Positions 54,494 to 62,942 of a stretch of 64,000 bases of DNA are shown here, one piece after another (position 1 is the first letter of the stretch; every line of letters begins with the position of its first letter). A program made the position numbers and the translations under genes. Origin of the DNA: Achromobacter xylosoxidans (GTDB lineage Bacteria; Pseudomonadota; Gammaproteobacteria; Burkholderiales; Burkholderiaceae_B). A model generated the notes under the pieces. That model saw only the letters and a program-made list of their open reading frames with translations. It did not search any database and was not told the origin of the DNA. The stretch spans positions 5,580,001-5,644,000 of the forward strand of contig NZ_CP061008.1 in assembly GCF_014490035.1 (NCBI RefSeq). Direction: 5' to 3'.

Positions 54494-55597
54494 TCAGAAA
54501 CGGTGCGAAATGCCCGTGCCCACCCGCGTGGTGTGGGAGCGGGCAGGATCGAACTGGTCGTCCAGCGTGTAGTTCGACGCATAGCCGGCGAAGGCATAGA
54601 GCGTCGTGCGCGCAGACAGGCTGTAGGTATAGCCCAGCGTCATCACCTGCGCATTGCGCGCCGTCATGCCGTTGTCCCAATGCCAGTCCGGGTGCGCCAG
54701 CGACCATTGCACCAGCACGGCGCCGGGTCCGACCGGCACGCTGGCCCCGACCAGCCAGGCATCGACCGTGCCGCCGCGCACGAAGGCAGCCGGCCCCAGG
54801 CCCATGCCCAGCCCGTCCGGATCGCCCCCGTCCAGCCCGACATCGCCGTTGCGCTGGCGCGACCATGCCAGGGACAGCTTCAGCACCTCGAAGTCATAGG
54901 AGGCGCCCAGCTGCACCGCTTGCGGCCGTCCATTGCTGCCCGGCGGGGCGTCGGCCAGGCGCAGTTGGTCCCAGGTGGCGATCGCCAGCAAGGGTCCGTC
55001 CTCATATTTCAGGCCGAGGCTGAGCGCGCGGTTGTTGTTGGCCGTTTTGAACTGGTTGCGGTCGTCGGCGTCGAAGGAGTAACCGATGCCGGCCTGGAAA
55101 CCGCCCCAGACAGGCGTGTAGTAATTGACCAGGTTGCTGAACTGGTAGTTGTCGGACGCCTTGAAGGTGGCGCCCATGCCCATTTCCTTCCAGGACGCGA
55201 TTTCCAGGGAATTGCCGTAGACTTGGCCTATGGTGTGCTGGCGCCCCAGCCGCAGGTCGCCGAAGCTGTCATGTCCCAGGCCGACCCAGGCGGCGTAATT
55301 GAAGAAGCGGTCGTCGTCGGCCCGCTTGCCCGACGAAGGATCGAAGCCGCTTTCCAGCTGGAACCTGGCGCTCCAGCCCCCGCCCATGTCTTCCGCTCCC
55401 GTCATTCCCCATAGCGAATCGGTCAGTCCGCCATTGAGCAGACCGCTGTGGCTGCCCTGCCCCGAGACCGTGGTGACGGCCACCCCCGCGTCCACCACGC
55501 CGTACAGCGACAGCCCCTGCCCGGTCTCGGCGCTACGCGCCGCCAGGGGAAGGGCCAGGCCCACTGCCATCAGCGCGGCAAAAGTAGCGATTCTCAT
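54494..55597 (-). CDS. Gram-negative porin (Bordetella type)
   Basis: 367 residues. The signal peptide ends near ARSA. The start of the mature protein, SLYGVVDAGVAV, the LGRQHT loop and the C-terminal aromatic strand ending in SHRF are typical trimeric porin features. It follows mgtA on the same strand, so co-transcription is possible. Confidence 0.9.
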   Translation of the reverse strand: MRIATFAALMAVGLALPLAARSAETGQGLSLYGVVDAGVAVTTVSGQGSHSGLLNGGLTDSLWGMTGAEDMGGGWSARFQLESGFDPSSGKRADDDRFFNYAAWVGLGHDSFGDLRLGRQHTIGQVYGNSLEIASWKEMGMGATFKASDNYQFSNLVNYYTPVWGGFQAGIGYSFDADDRNQFKTANNNRALSLGLKYEDGPLLAIATWDQLRLADAPPGSNGRPQAVQLGASYDFEVLKLSLAWSRQRNGDVGLDGGDPDGLGMGLGPAAFVRGGTVDAWLVGASVPVGPGAVLVQWSLAHPDWHWDNGMTARNAQVMTLGYTYSLSARTTLYAFAGYASNYTLDDQFDPARSHTTRVGTGISHRF

Positions 55598-55649
55598 GCG
55601 TTTCTCCTGATTGCGCGGCGGGCTTGCGACCGCCGCGGGCCTTATCGAC

Positions 55650-58448
55650 TTATTGCCAACCGTAGCGGCGGACCCAGATTCCCTTCAGCAACTGCGTCAG
55701 CGTGCAGTAGGCCAACAGGATGCCGACCAGCCAGGGGAAGTAGCTCCATGGCAGCGGCTGCAGCTGGAGGTACTCGGCCAAGGGCGAAAACGGCAGCAGC
55801 AGCCCCATCGTCACCACCATCAGGGTCATGCCCATCAGCGGCCACGCGGCGCGGCTTTGCAGGAACGGGATCTTGCGCGTGCGGATCATATGGACGATGA
55901 GCGTCTGCGACAACAGGCCTTCGACGAACCAGCCCGATTGGAACAGCGTCTGGTGTTCCGCGGAGTTGGCCTGGAAGATGTACCACATGAGCGCATAGGT
56001 GGCGATATCGAACACGGAGCTTATCGGACCGAAAAACACCATGAAACGGCCCAGGCCATCGGGGTCCCATTGCTGGGGTTGCTTCAAGAGTTCTTCGTCG
56101 ACGTTGTCAAACGGAATGGCGGTCTGGGAAATGTCGTACATCAGGTTCTGCACCAGCAGATGAATGGGCAGCATCGGCAGGAACGGCAGGAAGGCGCTGG
56201 CCACCAGCACCGAGAAGACATTGCCGAAGTTCGAGCTAGCCGTCATCTTCAGGTACTTGAGCATGTTGCAGAAGGTTTTGCGGCCTTCGATGACGCCGTC
56301 CTCCAGCACCATCAGGCTCTTTTCCAGCAGGATGATGTCCGCGGCCTCTTTCGAGATATCGACCGCGGAATCCACGGAGATGCCCACGTCCGCCGCCCGC
56401 AGGGCTGGCGCGTCGTTGATGCCGTCGCCCATGAAGCCCACGGTGTTGCCCTGGGCCCGGAGGCTGCGCACGATGCGCTCCTTGTGGGCCGGCGTGAGCC
56501 GCGCGAACACATTGGCCTCGCGCACCGCGGCGGCCAGTTGCGCCTCGTCCATCGCTTCGATATCGGCGCCCAGGTAGACCTTGCGCACCTCGAAATCCAC
56601 CTCGCGGCAGACCTTCTGCGTCACCAGCTCCACGTCGCCGGTCAGCACCTTCACCTCGATGCCGGAATCCTTGAGCGCCTTGAGCGCGGGAGCGGTGGAT
56701 TCCTTGGGAGGATCCAGGAAAGCCATGTACCCGACCAGCACCAGATCGGACTCGTCGGCCACGCCGTAGGTTTGCTGGGTGGGCGGCATTTCCTTGACGC
56801 CGACCGCGATGACGCGCAGGCCGTCGCGGTTCAGGTCCGCCGTCACCCGGCGGATGTCGGCCCGGCGGGCAGCGGTCAGCAGATGCTCTTCGTGGCCCAC
56901 ACGCAGGCGGGTGCAAACCGCCAGCATCTCCTCCAGCGCGCCCTTGCAGATCAATTCGTGATGCTCGCGGCCGTTCTCGGTCTCGTTGACCACCACCGAC
57001 ATGCGGCGCCGGGAAAAGTCGAAGGGAATCTCGTCGACCTTGCGGTACTTCGCCGCCAGATCCAGCTTGCGCTCGACCTCGGCGTGCTGCAGCACCGCCA
57101 CATCCAGCAGGTTCTTCAGGCCGGTCTGGTAGTAGCTGTTGAGATAGGCGTAGGCCAGCACGTCGTCGCTGCTGGCGCCGTACACATCGGTGTGCCGCTC
57201 CAACACGATGCGGTCCTGGGTCAGGGTGCCGGTCTTGTCGGTGCACAGCACGTTCATCGCCCCCAGGTTCTGGATGGCGTCCAGCCGCTTGACCACGACC
57301 TTGCGGCGCGACATGCGCACGGCGCCCTTGGCCAGGGTGGCCGTGACGATCATGGGCAGCATTTCAGGCGTCAGGCCCACGGCGATGGCTAGCGCGAACA
57401 GTAGCGCTTCCATCCAGTCGCCCTTGGTGAAACCGTTGATCAGCATGACGATGGGCGCCATGACCAGCATGAAGCGGATCAGCACCCAGCTCACGCGGTT
57501 GATGCCTTGCTGGAACTGGGTCGGCGCGCGGCTGGTCTGCGTGACGCGTCCGGCCAACTGGCCGAAGTAGCTGCGCGAGCCAGTGGCCACCACCAGGGCG
57601 CTGCCCGAGCCGCTGACCACGTTGGTGCCCATGAAGGCCATGTTCTCAAGTTCCAGCGCGTTGGCGGTCTCGCTGCGCTGCGTGGCGTACTTTTCGACCG
57701 GCAGCGATTCGCCCGTCAGCGCGGCCTGCGCAACGAACAGGTCCTTGGCATTCAGGATGCGGCAGTCGGCGGGAATCATGTCGCCCGCGGACAGCAGCAC
57801 CACGTCGCCCGGCACCAGCTCCGCCAGCGGCACCTCGACCTGGCGCGATCCGCTGACATGCAGCGCCACGCCGAAGAATCGGCGGGCGTCGCCCTCGGCG
57901 TCGGCTGCCGGGTCGCTGCGTAGCACCGTGGCGGTGTTCTGCACCATGGCCTTGAGCGCCTCGGCGGCGCGATTGGAGCGCTGCTCCTGCGCAAACCGCA
58001 ACACAGTGGAGATGAGCACCATTGCGCCGATGATGAATACCGCCGTCCAGGACTGGTCGTCGGGTTCGGCCATGCGCACGTCGGTGAGCCAGGACAGCGC
58101 CGCCAGCGCGGTCAAAAGCAGGTTGAACGGATTGCGATAGGACAGCCAGAGATGCGTGTACCAGGACAGCGGCTTTTCGTGGTCGACCTCGTTGGCGCCG
58201 TAGCGTTCGCGCGCGGTCTGGGCCTGGGCCTCCGACAGTCCGCCGCGGCTGCTGCCGAACAGGGCGAACAAGGCGCCGAAGCCCATGCGCGACAGGTCCA
58301 GCATCTGGCGGTTGGCATGGCGCGCGGTATCGGAGGACGCGGCGGCCGTCGTGGCGCCGCGCTCGGGCATGGGCGAACGGCGGAAATGTCTTGCGCTATG
58401 GCGCAGGCCCGCCGCCGACGTAAAGAAGGACTTGAGAAACTTGAACAT
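55650..58448 (-). CDS. mgtA: Magnesium-translocating P-type ATPase
   Basis: 932 residues. The phosphorylation motif CTDKTGTLTQD, TGES, KGALEEML and GDGINDAPALRAADVGI mark a P-type ATPase, and the overall length and spacing fit MgtA/MgtB. GGAG precedes the ATG. It imports Mg2+ at low external Mg2+. Upstream are a leader with a proline-rich peptide and an MgtC-type domain protein, which supports the Mg assignment. Confidence 0.94.
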   Translation of the reverse strand: MFKFLKSFFTSAAGLRHSARHFRRSPMPERGATTAAASSDTARHANRQMLDLSRMGFGALFALFGSSRGGLSEAQAQTARERYGANEVDHEKPLSWYTHLWLSYRNPFNLLLTALAALSWLTDVRMAEPDDQSWTAVFIIGAMVLISTVLRFAQEQRSNRAAEALKAMVQNTATVLRSDPAADAEGDARRFFGVALHVSGSRQVEVPLAELVPGDVVLLSAGDMIPADCRILNAKDLFVAQAALTGESLPVEKYATQRSETANALELENMAFMGTNVVSGSGSALVVATGSRSYFGQLAGRVTQTSRAPTQFQQGINRVSWVLIRFMLVMAPIVMLINGFTKGDWMEALLFALAIAVGLTPEMLPMIVTATLAKGAVRMSRRKVVVKRLDAIQNLGAMNVLCTDKTGTLTQDRIVLERHTDVYGASSDDVLAYAYLNSYYQTGLKNLLDVAVLQHAEVERKLDLAAKYRKVDEIPFDFSRRRMSVVVNETENGREHHELICKGALEEMLAVCTRLRVGHEEHLLTAARRADIRRVTADLNRDGLRVIAVGVKEMPPTQQTYGVADESDLVLVGYMAFLDPPKESTAPALKALKDSGIEVKVLTGDVELVTQKVCREVDFEVRKVYLGADIEAMDEAQLAAAVREANVFARLTPAHKERIVRSLRAQGNTVGFMGDGINDAPALRAADVGISVDSAVDISKEAADIILLEKSLMVLEDGVIEGRKTFCNMLKYLKMTASSNFGNVFSVLVASAFLPFLPMLPIHLLVQNLMYDISQTAIPFDNVDEELLKQPQQWDPDGLGRFMVFFGPISSVFDIATYALMWYIFQANSAEHQTLFQSGWFVEGLLSQTLIVHMIRTRKIPFLQSRAAWPLMGMTLMVVTMGLLLPFSPLAEYLQLQPLPWSYFPWLVGILLAYCTLTQLLKGIWVRRYGWQ

Positions 58449-58775
58449 CGGAGTGCTCCGGTTGTACGTGTAGTTCTTGGAGACACGGACGACCCTGCCC
58501 GCTGGCGGCTGCGCGCAGGCGGCAGCGGTCCGCGGCTTTCGCGCAGAAAGCCGTCAAACCGCCGCGTACAGGCGTGCGCAGGCGCCGGGGCAATGTTGCC
58601 GGTATCCGGATCGCATGAAATGCGCCGGGTGCGGAAAACGGATGGGAGCTAGCGGAGGAATCGGTACCGGCGGCAGAGGCGCACGCGACGTGGGCCAGGC
58701 CGGCGATTCTTGGCTGCGGACTCCGTACGGGCCAGGATGACTATCCTGCCTGTCGGCTCGCAGCGAGGAGACAGG
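58449..58775 (-). promoter_or_regulatory. mgtA 5' leader region with alternative hairpins
   Basis: In the minus-strand RNA, GCCTGTC (58785-58779, in the last codons of the leader peptide) and CCTGTC (58775-58770, just after its stop) can each pair with GACAGGC (58754-58748). The second pairing is extended by CTCGC/GCGAG inside the loop. The remaining 300 nt are GC-rich with no gene. Competing stems that depend on where a ribosome sits fit an attenuator. Confidence 0.5.
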
Positions 58776-58841
58776 TCAGACAGGCATGCCGGCGCCGCGC
58801 ACTGGGCGCAATCGAGGCTCGGGGTCTAAGGCACTAGGCAT
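58776..58841 (-). CDS. Proline-rich leader peptide of mgtA (MgtL-like)
   Basis: A 21-codon ORF, ATG at 58841 and TGA at 58778-58776, preceded by AGGAGAG at 6-base spacing, a strong ribosome site. It has five Pro and three Arg codons, with DPEPRLRP at its core. Enterobacterial MgtL is a similarly short Pro- and Arg-rich peptide in the mgtA leader that senses proline or Mg2+ through ribosome behaviour. No homology is claimed, only analogous design. The first hairpin arm overlaps its last codons. Confidence 0.6.
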   Translation of the reverse strand: MPSALDPEPRLRPVRGAGMPV

Positions 58842-58869
58842 GATCTCTCCTGTGGAAGAAAGGGCGGCT

Positions 58870-59220
58870 TCAGGCCAGCGCAGCCTGCGTGGCCGGCGTG
58901 GCTTGCGTGCCGAAGTGCACGTGGCGCACGGCGGGATTGGCGCTCAGGCGGCGCGCCTGCGACATCAGTTCGCCCCGCAATTCCGGGGGACAATTGACGG
59001 TGATGCAGGCGGATGCCATGCCAGGATCCCGACCCTGGTCGATCTGCACCTGCGAGACGTCCAGGCCGGCGGCGCTGAAGTCCAGGCAGATCTGCTTGCG
59101 CAAGGCGCCCAGCTCGTCGCGCGGACAGATGACCGTCAGACGCGAAGTGCCGCGGCGGCGGCCCAGGGCGGTGGCGCGGTCCACGCCGGCGCGGCGTAGG
59201 AACAAGTCGAAGAAACGCAT
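58870..59220 (-). CDS. Stand-alone MgtC-type C-terminal (ACT-like) domain protein
   Basis: 116 residues. The ATG at 59220 has GGAGG 5 bases upstream; the longer reading is not needed. It starts MRFFDLFLRRAGVDRATALG and continues with RLTVICPRDELGALRKQI, ACITVNCPPELRGEL and VRHVHFG, a ferredoxin-like alpha/beta pattern as in the cytoplasmic domain of MgtC/SapB proteins. The membrane half of MgtC is absent. It lies just upstream of the leader peptide and mgtA, so it may regulate MgtA. Confidence 0.65.
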   Translation of the reverse strand: MRFFDLFLRRAGVDRATALGRRRGTSRLTVICPRDELGALRKQICLDFSAAGLDVSQVQIDQGRDPGMASACITVNCPPELRGELMSQARRLSANPAVRHVHFGTQATPATQAALA

Positions 59221-59615
59221 AACGACCTCCATTGCAAGAATGGGGAGCGTGATCGCGAATACGCGCGCGCCCGCGCTGCGTTCGGCGGACAGGCACGACA
59301 AACGTGCACGAACGCTGACGCTGCGGATTGCGGCGGTTCTGGCGGTTTACGTTGGGGAGTTTCCCGGCAAGCCGCTGGCTTGCGCGATTGTCCGGGCTTG
59401 CGCCTGGAGCTTGGGATACAACCGCAACCTGTTCAACAGGCTGCGGCAGACGGAGTTCTGCGTGGACCTGTTAAACAGCGACGTCGATGCAAGATCGACA
59501 ACTTTCGCCGGAATCGGTATTCACGAAGACTGCTCCTGGGATGGATAACGGGCAGAAGTTTACGCGGGTTTCCACTTATGGACAAGGCTTTTGGGGCCAA
59601 ATCGGGCCTGAATGT
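59221..59615. promoter_or_regulatory. Upstream region of the mgtC-like/mgtA unit with paired palindromes
   Basis: About 395 bp without a credible gene. CTGTTCAACAG (59429-59439) and CTGTTAAACAG (59468-59478) are two CTGTTnAACAG palindromes with centres 39 bp apart, likely operators for the Mg-related unit downstream. No clear promoter boxes were recognised. Confidence 0.5.
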
Positions 59616-59646
59616 GGAAAAAACCGCGGGGGCCGAGGCCCCGCGC
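59616..59646 (-). terminator. Terminator of the exchanger gene
   Basis: On the minus strand a GC-rich stem (CGCGGGGCC/GGCCCCCGCG region, loop TCG) is followed by a run of T. Confidence 0.8.
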
Positions 59647-59657
59647 GCAACGCACTG

Positions 59658-60662
59658 TCAAGCGTAGAAGTGCCAGCCCAAATAGGCGGCGAACACGGCA
59701 TACAGTCCGCCCACCGCCGACAACGCCGGCACGCTCATGACCGAACGGCGGAAACGCAGCCACAAGAGGCTGATCGACAGCATCGTGAAGAGGCCCGCCG
59801 CCAGCAAGGGAGCGTCCAGCAGCCAGGGCGTCATGAAGATGCCCAGCGCGCTGGGAATGGTCGCCTGGATCATCATGGCGCCCGAAATGTTGGCCAGCGC
59901 CAGCCGTTCCTTGCCCTGGCGCACCCAGATCAGCGCGTTCATGATTTCCGGCAGCTCGGTCGCCACCGGCGCCAGCAACAGCGCGGCCACATGAGGCGAC
60001 GCGCCCATGGCCACGCCCAGCAGCTCGATCTGGTTCACGAACACATGCGATGCCCCGGCGATCACGACCAGCGCCAGTATCGTCTGCGTGACCGCCCAGA
60101 ACATGCTCGGATCCTCGTCGCGCGGGCGCAGCTTCAGTGGCTCGAGGTCTTCGCTGGCCAGGCTTTCCTCGTCGTTGCTGAGTTCGCGCTTGACGTAAAG
60201 GCCGTAGGTGGCCAGAAACAGGATGCCCAACCAGGGCTTCCAGGCAAAGGCCAACAGGCCCAGGCCCACCTTGAAGATGAAGATGCCCATGAACCAGGCC
60301 TGGTCGCGGGCCAGCCGGCGCTGGTCCGCGTTGATACAGTCCGCCTGCGTGGCGCGTCCGCGGCGCGCGCGCCACAAAGCCAGGCCGACCACCGCGTACG
60401 CCAGCGTCGCGAGCACCAGCGGGCCGCCCATGGCGGCGCCGACGCCTATGTCTTTTTGCTCGGGGGTTTCGCCAAACACGACGGCCATGAAAGTCACGGC
60501 GCTTTCCGGCAAGGCCGTGCCGAACGCGGCGAGCACGGTGCCGGTGGCGGTGGCGCCCAGCTGGAAGCGATGGCCGACCCATTCGACGCCGTTCACGAAG
60601 AACTCGCAGGCGAAGTAGATCACTGCCGCTGACAGGAAAAACAGGAACAGAGTGAGAAACAT
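59658..60662 (-). CDS. Sodium/calcium exchanger-family cation antiporter (riboswitch-controlled)
   Basis: 334 residues from the ATG at 60662. An ATG-initiated reading from 60803 would place its first 47 codons inside the riboswitch and is rejected. Two CaCA repeats are visible: GTVLAAFGTALPESAVTFMA and LLLAPVATELPEIMNALIW, with the acidic motif Glu in each. About ten helices. It sits behind a yybP-ykoY element, so Mn2+ export is the likely function, with Ca2+ as an alternative. Confidence 0.85.
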   Translation of the reverse strand: MFLTLFLFFLSAAVIYFACEFFVNGVEWVGHRFQLGATATGTVLAAFGTALPESAVTFMAVVFGETPEQKDIGVGAAMGGPLVLATLAYAVVGLALWRARRGRATQADCINADQRRLARDQAWFMGIFIFKVGLGLLAFAWKPWLGILFLATYGLYVKRELSNDEESLASEDLEPLKLRPRDEDPSMFWAVTQTILALVVIAGASHVFVNQIELLGVAMGASPHVAALLLAPVATELPEIMNALIWVRQGKERLALANISGAMMIQATIPSALGIFMTPWLLDAPLLAAGLFTMLSISLLWLRFRRSVMSVPALSAVGGLYAVFAAYLGWHFYA

Positions 60663-60717
60663 ATAGGCGAGCCGGACGAGCAGAAACCAATTGGCGCGAC
60701 GTCGCGGCTCGCCCGGC

Positions 60718-60891
60718 TGGGGTGAACGCAACGCGGCCAAAGGTCTCGCCTGGCTGATCCATGCGGCGATGCCGCCGTGCATGGATACCGCTACTAGCGC
60801 CATGGAGTTCTAGCGGCTGCTGCGCAGCGCTGAACCACCAAGTCTGTTGACGCTAGCTCCTTTGTGGGGACAAAGGATGGCTACTCCCCAA
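60718..60891 (-). ncRNA. yybP-ykoY manganese riboswitch
   Basis: In the minus-strand RNA: GGGGAGTAGCC (60889-60879), GCGTCAACAGAC (around 60845-60851), GGCGAGACC (60742-60750 region) and a closing CACCCC (60719-60725) that pairs with the opening GGGG. These are the conserved elements of the yybP-ykoY class in the right order. A TACAAT -10 box lies at 60910-60905. The exchanger start codon follows 56 bases after it. This class binds Mn2+ and turns on Mn2+ efflux genes. Confidence 0.85.
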
Positions 60892-61029
60892 TGACAGAGC
60901 CGCGATTGTAGCAGCTTGCCCCGCGCGGTCCAGCGAATTCCGCGCGCCCCTTGCGGGCTGTCGCAACCCGGGGATGGCAGGTAAAGTAAACGGCATCCTC
61001 ACCCTGCCGGGCTTCACGCCCAGTCCGCC

Positions 61030-62373
61030 ATGAGCCTGCCTCCCGACGACATCGCCCCTTACGCCGCGCGGCGCCAACGCCTGATGGCGCAGATGCGCGC
61101 CGCAGGCGGCGGCATCGCCATACTGGCGACCGCCCAGGAAGCCACCCGCAACCGCGACGCGGAATATCCCTATCGGCACGACAGCGATTTCTTCTATCTG
61201 ACCGGATTCACCGAACCCGGCGCCTGGCTGGTGCTGACCGCGGGCGCGACCGACCGCGCCGTGCTCTTCTGCCGCCCGCGCCACATCGAACATGAAATCT
61301 GGGAGGGCAAGCGCTTCGGCCCCGAGGCCGCCGCGGCGCATTTCGGTTTCGACGACGCCCATCCGCTCGATGCGCTGGACGAACTGATGCCCGCGCTGCT
61401 GCAGGACCATGCCACCTTGTACGCGCCCCTGGCCGGCGACAAGCGCAGCGACGGACGCCTGCACCGCTGGCTGACCGCGGCGCGCGAGGCCAGCCGCGGC
61501 GGCCATGCGCCGCCTGCGCGCCAACAGGACATCCGGCCGCTGCTGGCCGAGATGCGGCTGATCAAGGACGCCACGGAAATCGCGGCAATGCGGCGCGCGG
61601 CCAAGATCTCGGCCGGCGCCCACGTGCGCGCCATGCGCGTCGCCCGCCCCGGCATGCGCGAGTACGAGATCGAGGCCGAACTGCTGTACGAATTCCGCCG
61701 GCACGGCGCGCAGTCGGTGGCCTACAACAGCATCGTGGCCGCCGGCGCCAACGCCTGCGTGCTGCACTACCCGGCCGGCGAAGCCGTGTTGCGCGACGGC
61801 GACCTGGTGCTGATCGACGCGGGCTGCGAGGTCGACAGCTACGCCAGCGACATCACCCGCACGTTTCCGGTGAACGGCCGCTACAGCGGTCCGCAGCGCG
61901 CGCTGTACGACCTGACGGTGGCCGCGCAGGATGCCGCCGCCCAGGCCACGGCGCCCGGCCGCAGCTTCAACGACGGCCATCAGGCCGCCCTGCGCGTGCT
62001 GGCGCAAGGCATGCTGGACCTGAAACTCTTGAAAGGCTCGCTGGATGGGGTGCTGGAATCCGGCGACTACAGCCGCTTCTACATGCACCGCACCGGCCAC
62101 TGGCTGGGCCTGGACGTGCACGATGTGGGCGACTACCGCCAGCCTGGCCCGACCCAGGGCGCCGAACGCCCCTGGCGCCAGCTGGAACCGGGCATGATGC
62201 TGACGATCGAGCCCGGCATCTACGTGCGGCCCGCAGACGACGTGCCCGAGGCCTACTGGAACATCGGCATCCGCACCGAGGACGACGCGCTGGTCACGGA
62301 CGAAGGCTGTGAACTCATCACCCGCGGCGTGCCGGTGCAGGCCGGCGAGATCGAAGCGCTGATGCGCGAGTAG
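61030..62373 (+). CDS. pepP: Xaa-Pro aminopeptidase P
   Basis: 447 residues. Metal ligands are visible in order: Asp in IDAGCEVDSYASDITRTFP, His in HRTGHWLGLDVHD, Glu in TIEPGIYV and Glu in GIRTEDDALVT. N-terminal domain of the creatinase/prolidase type. It cleaves N-terminal residues followed by proline. A ubiH-like gene follows nearby, a common neighbourhood. Confidence 0.94.
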   Translation: MSLPPDDIAPYAARRQRLMAQMRAAGGGIAILATAQEATRNRDAEYPYRHDSDFFYLTGFTEPGAWLVLTAGATDRAVLFCRPRHIEHEIWEGKRFGPEAAAAHFGFDDAHPLDALDELMPALLQDHATLYAPLAGDKRSDGRLHRWLTAAREASRGGHAPPARQQDIRPLLAEMRLIKDATEIAAMRRAAKISAGAHVRAMRVARPGMREYEIEAELLYEFRRHGAQSVAYNSIVAAGANACVLHYPAGEAVLRDGDLVLIDAGCEVDSYASDITRTFPVNGRYSGPQRALYDLTVAAQDAAAQATAPGRSFNDGHQAALRVLAQGMLDLKLLKGSLDGVLESGDYSRFYMHRTGHWLGLDVHDVGDYRQPGPTQGAERPWRQLEPGMMLTIEPGIYVRPADDVPEAYWNIGIRTEDDALVTDEGCELITRGVPVQAGEIEALMRE

Positions 62374-62389
62374 GCGCGCCGGGCTGGCG

Positions 62390-62863
62390 CTAAAAGACGT
62401 AGCCGTCCAGCCAGCCCATGGCGATCCAGGTGTAGACCACCACCATGGCGATGGCGAACATGGACACGATGGCGCCGACCAGGCAGGCCAGGATCGCGAC
62501 CAGCACCGGACCCCAGCCGGTCCGGGTCGGCCGGCCCAGGCCCTCGTTGTAGAGGCGGTCGAATTTCTCGTCCGGCATCAGCGAGAACACCGCGCTCTCG
62601 ATGAACCCGTCGACCATGGGAATGAACACCAGGAAGAAGGCGGGGTTGTCGTACCAGACGGGGTAGAAGCTGATAGCGCAGAACAGGCTGATCAGCGTGT
62701 ATGCGGTCACCAGCCAGGCATGGCGGCGTCCCAGATACCACCAATGCGCCCCCACCGCTCCGAACAGGCAGGCCAGCAATCCGACCGCGACCTTTCCGCG
62801 CGGGCGGCGGGTGGAAGCGGCGGAAACGGCGGACACTGGGGATGAGGCCTGGAGCTGCGTCAT
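62390..62863 (-). CDS. TM2-domain membrane protein
   Basis: 157 residues from the ATG at 62863. The TM2 pair is visible: KVAVGLLACLFGAVGAHWWYLGR and a following hydrophobic helix with YPVWYDNP, then further helices to the C-terminus. Role unknown. It is encoded convergently to pepP. Confidence 0.75.
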   Translation of the reverse strand: MTQLQASSPVSAVSAASTRRPRGKVAVGLLACLFGAVGAHWWYLGRRHAWLVTAYTLISLFCAISFYPVWYDNPAFFLVFIPMVDGFIESAVFSLMPDEKFDRLYNEGLGRPTRTGWGPVLVAILACLVGAIVSMFAIAMVVVYTWIAMGWLDGYVF

Positions 62864-62942
62864 GTCGATCGACCGGAAAGAGGGCCACGGCGCCAAGACG
62901 CGCCGGCTGCTGCGGATTGTAGTGGACGGTTAAAATCCGGGC

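Noticed and set aside
60663..60803. N-terminal extension of the exchanger ORF
   Set aside because: It would be translated from the riboswitch RNA, and the extension has no membrane or family features.
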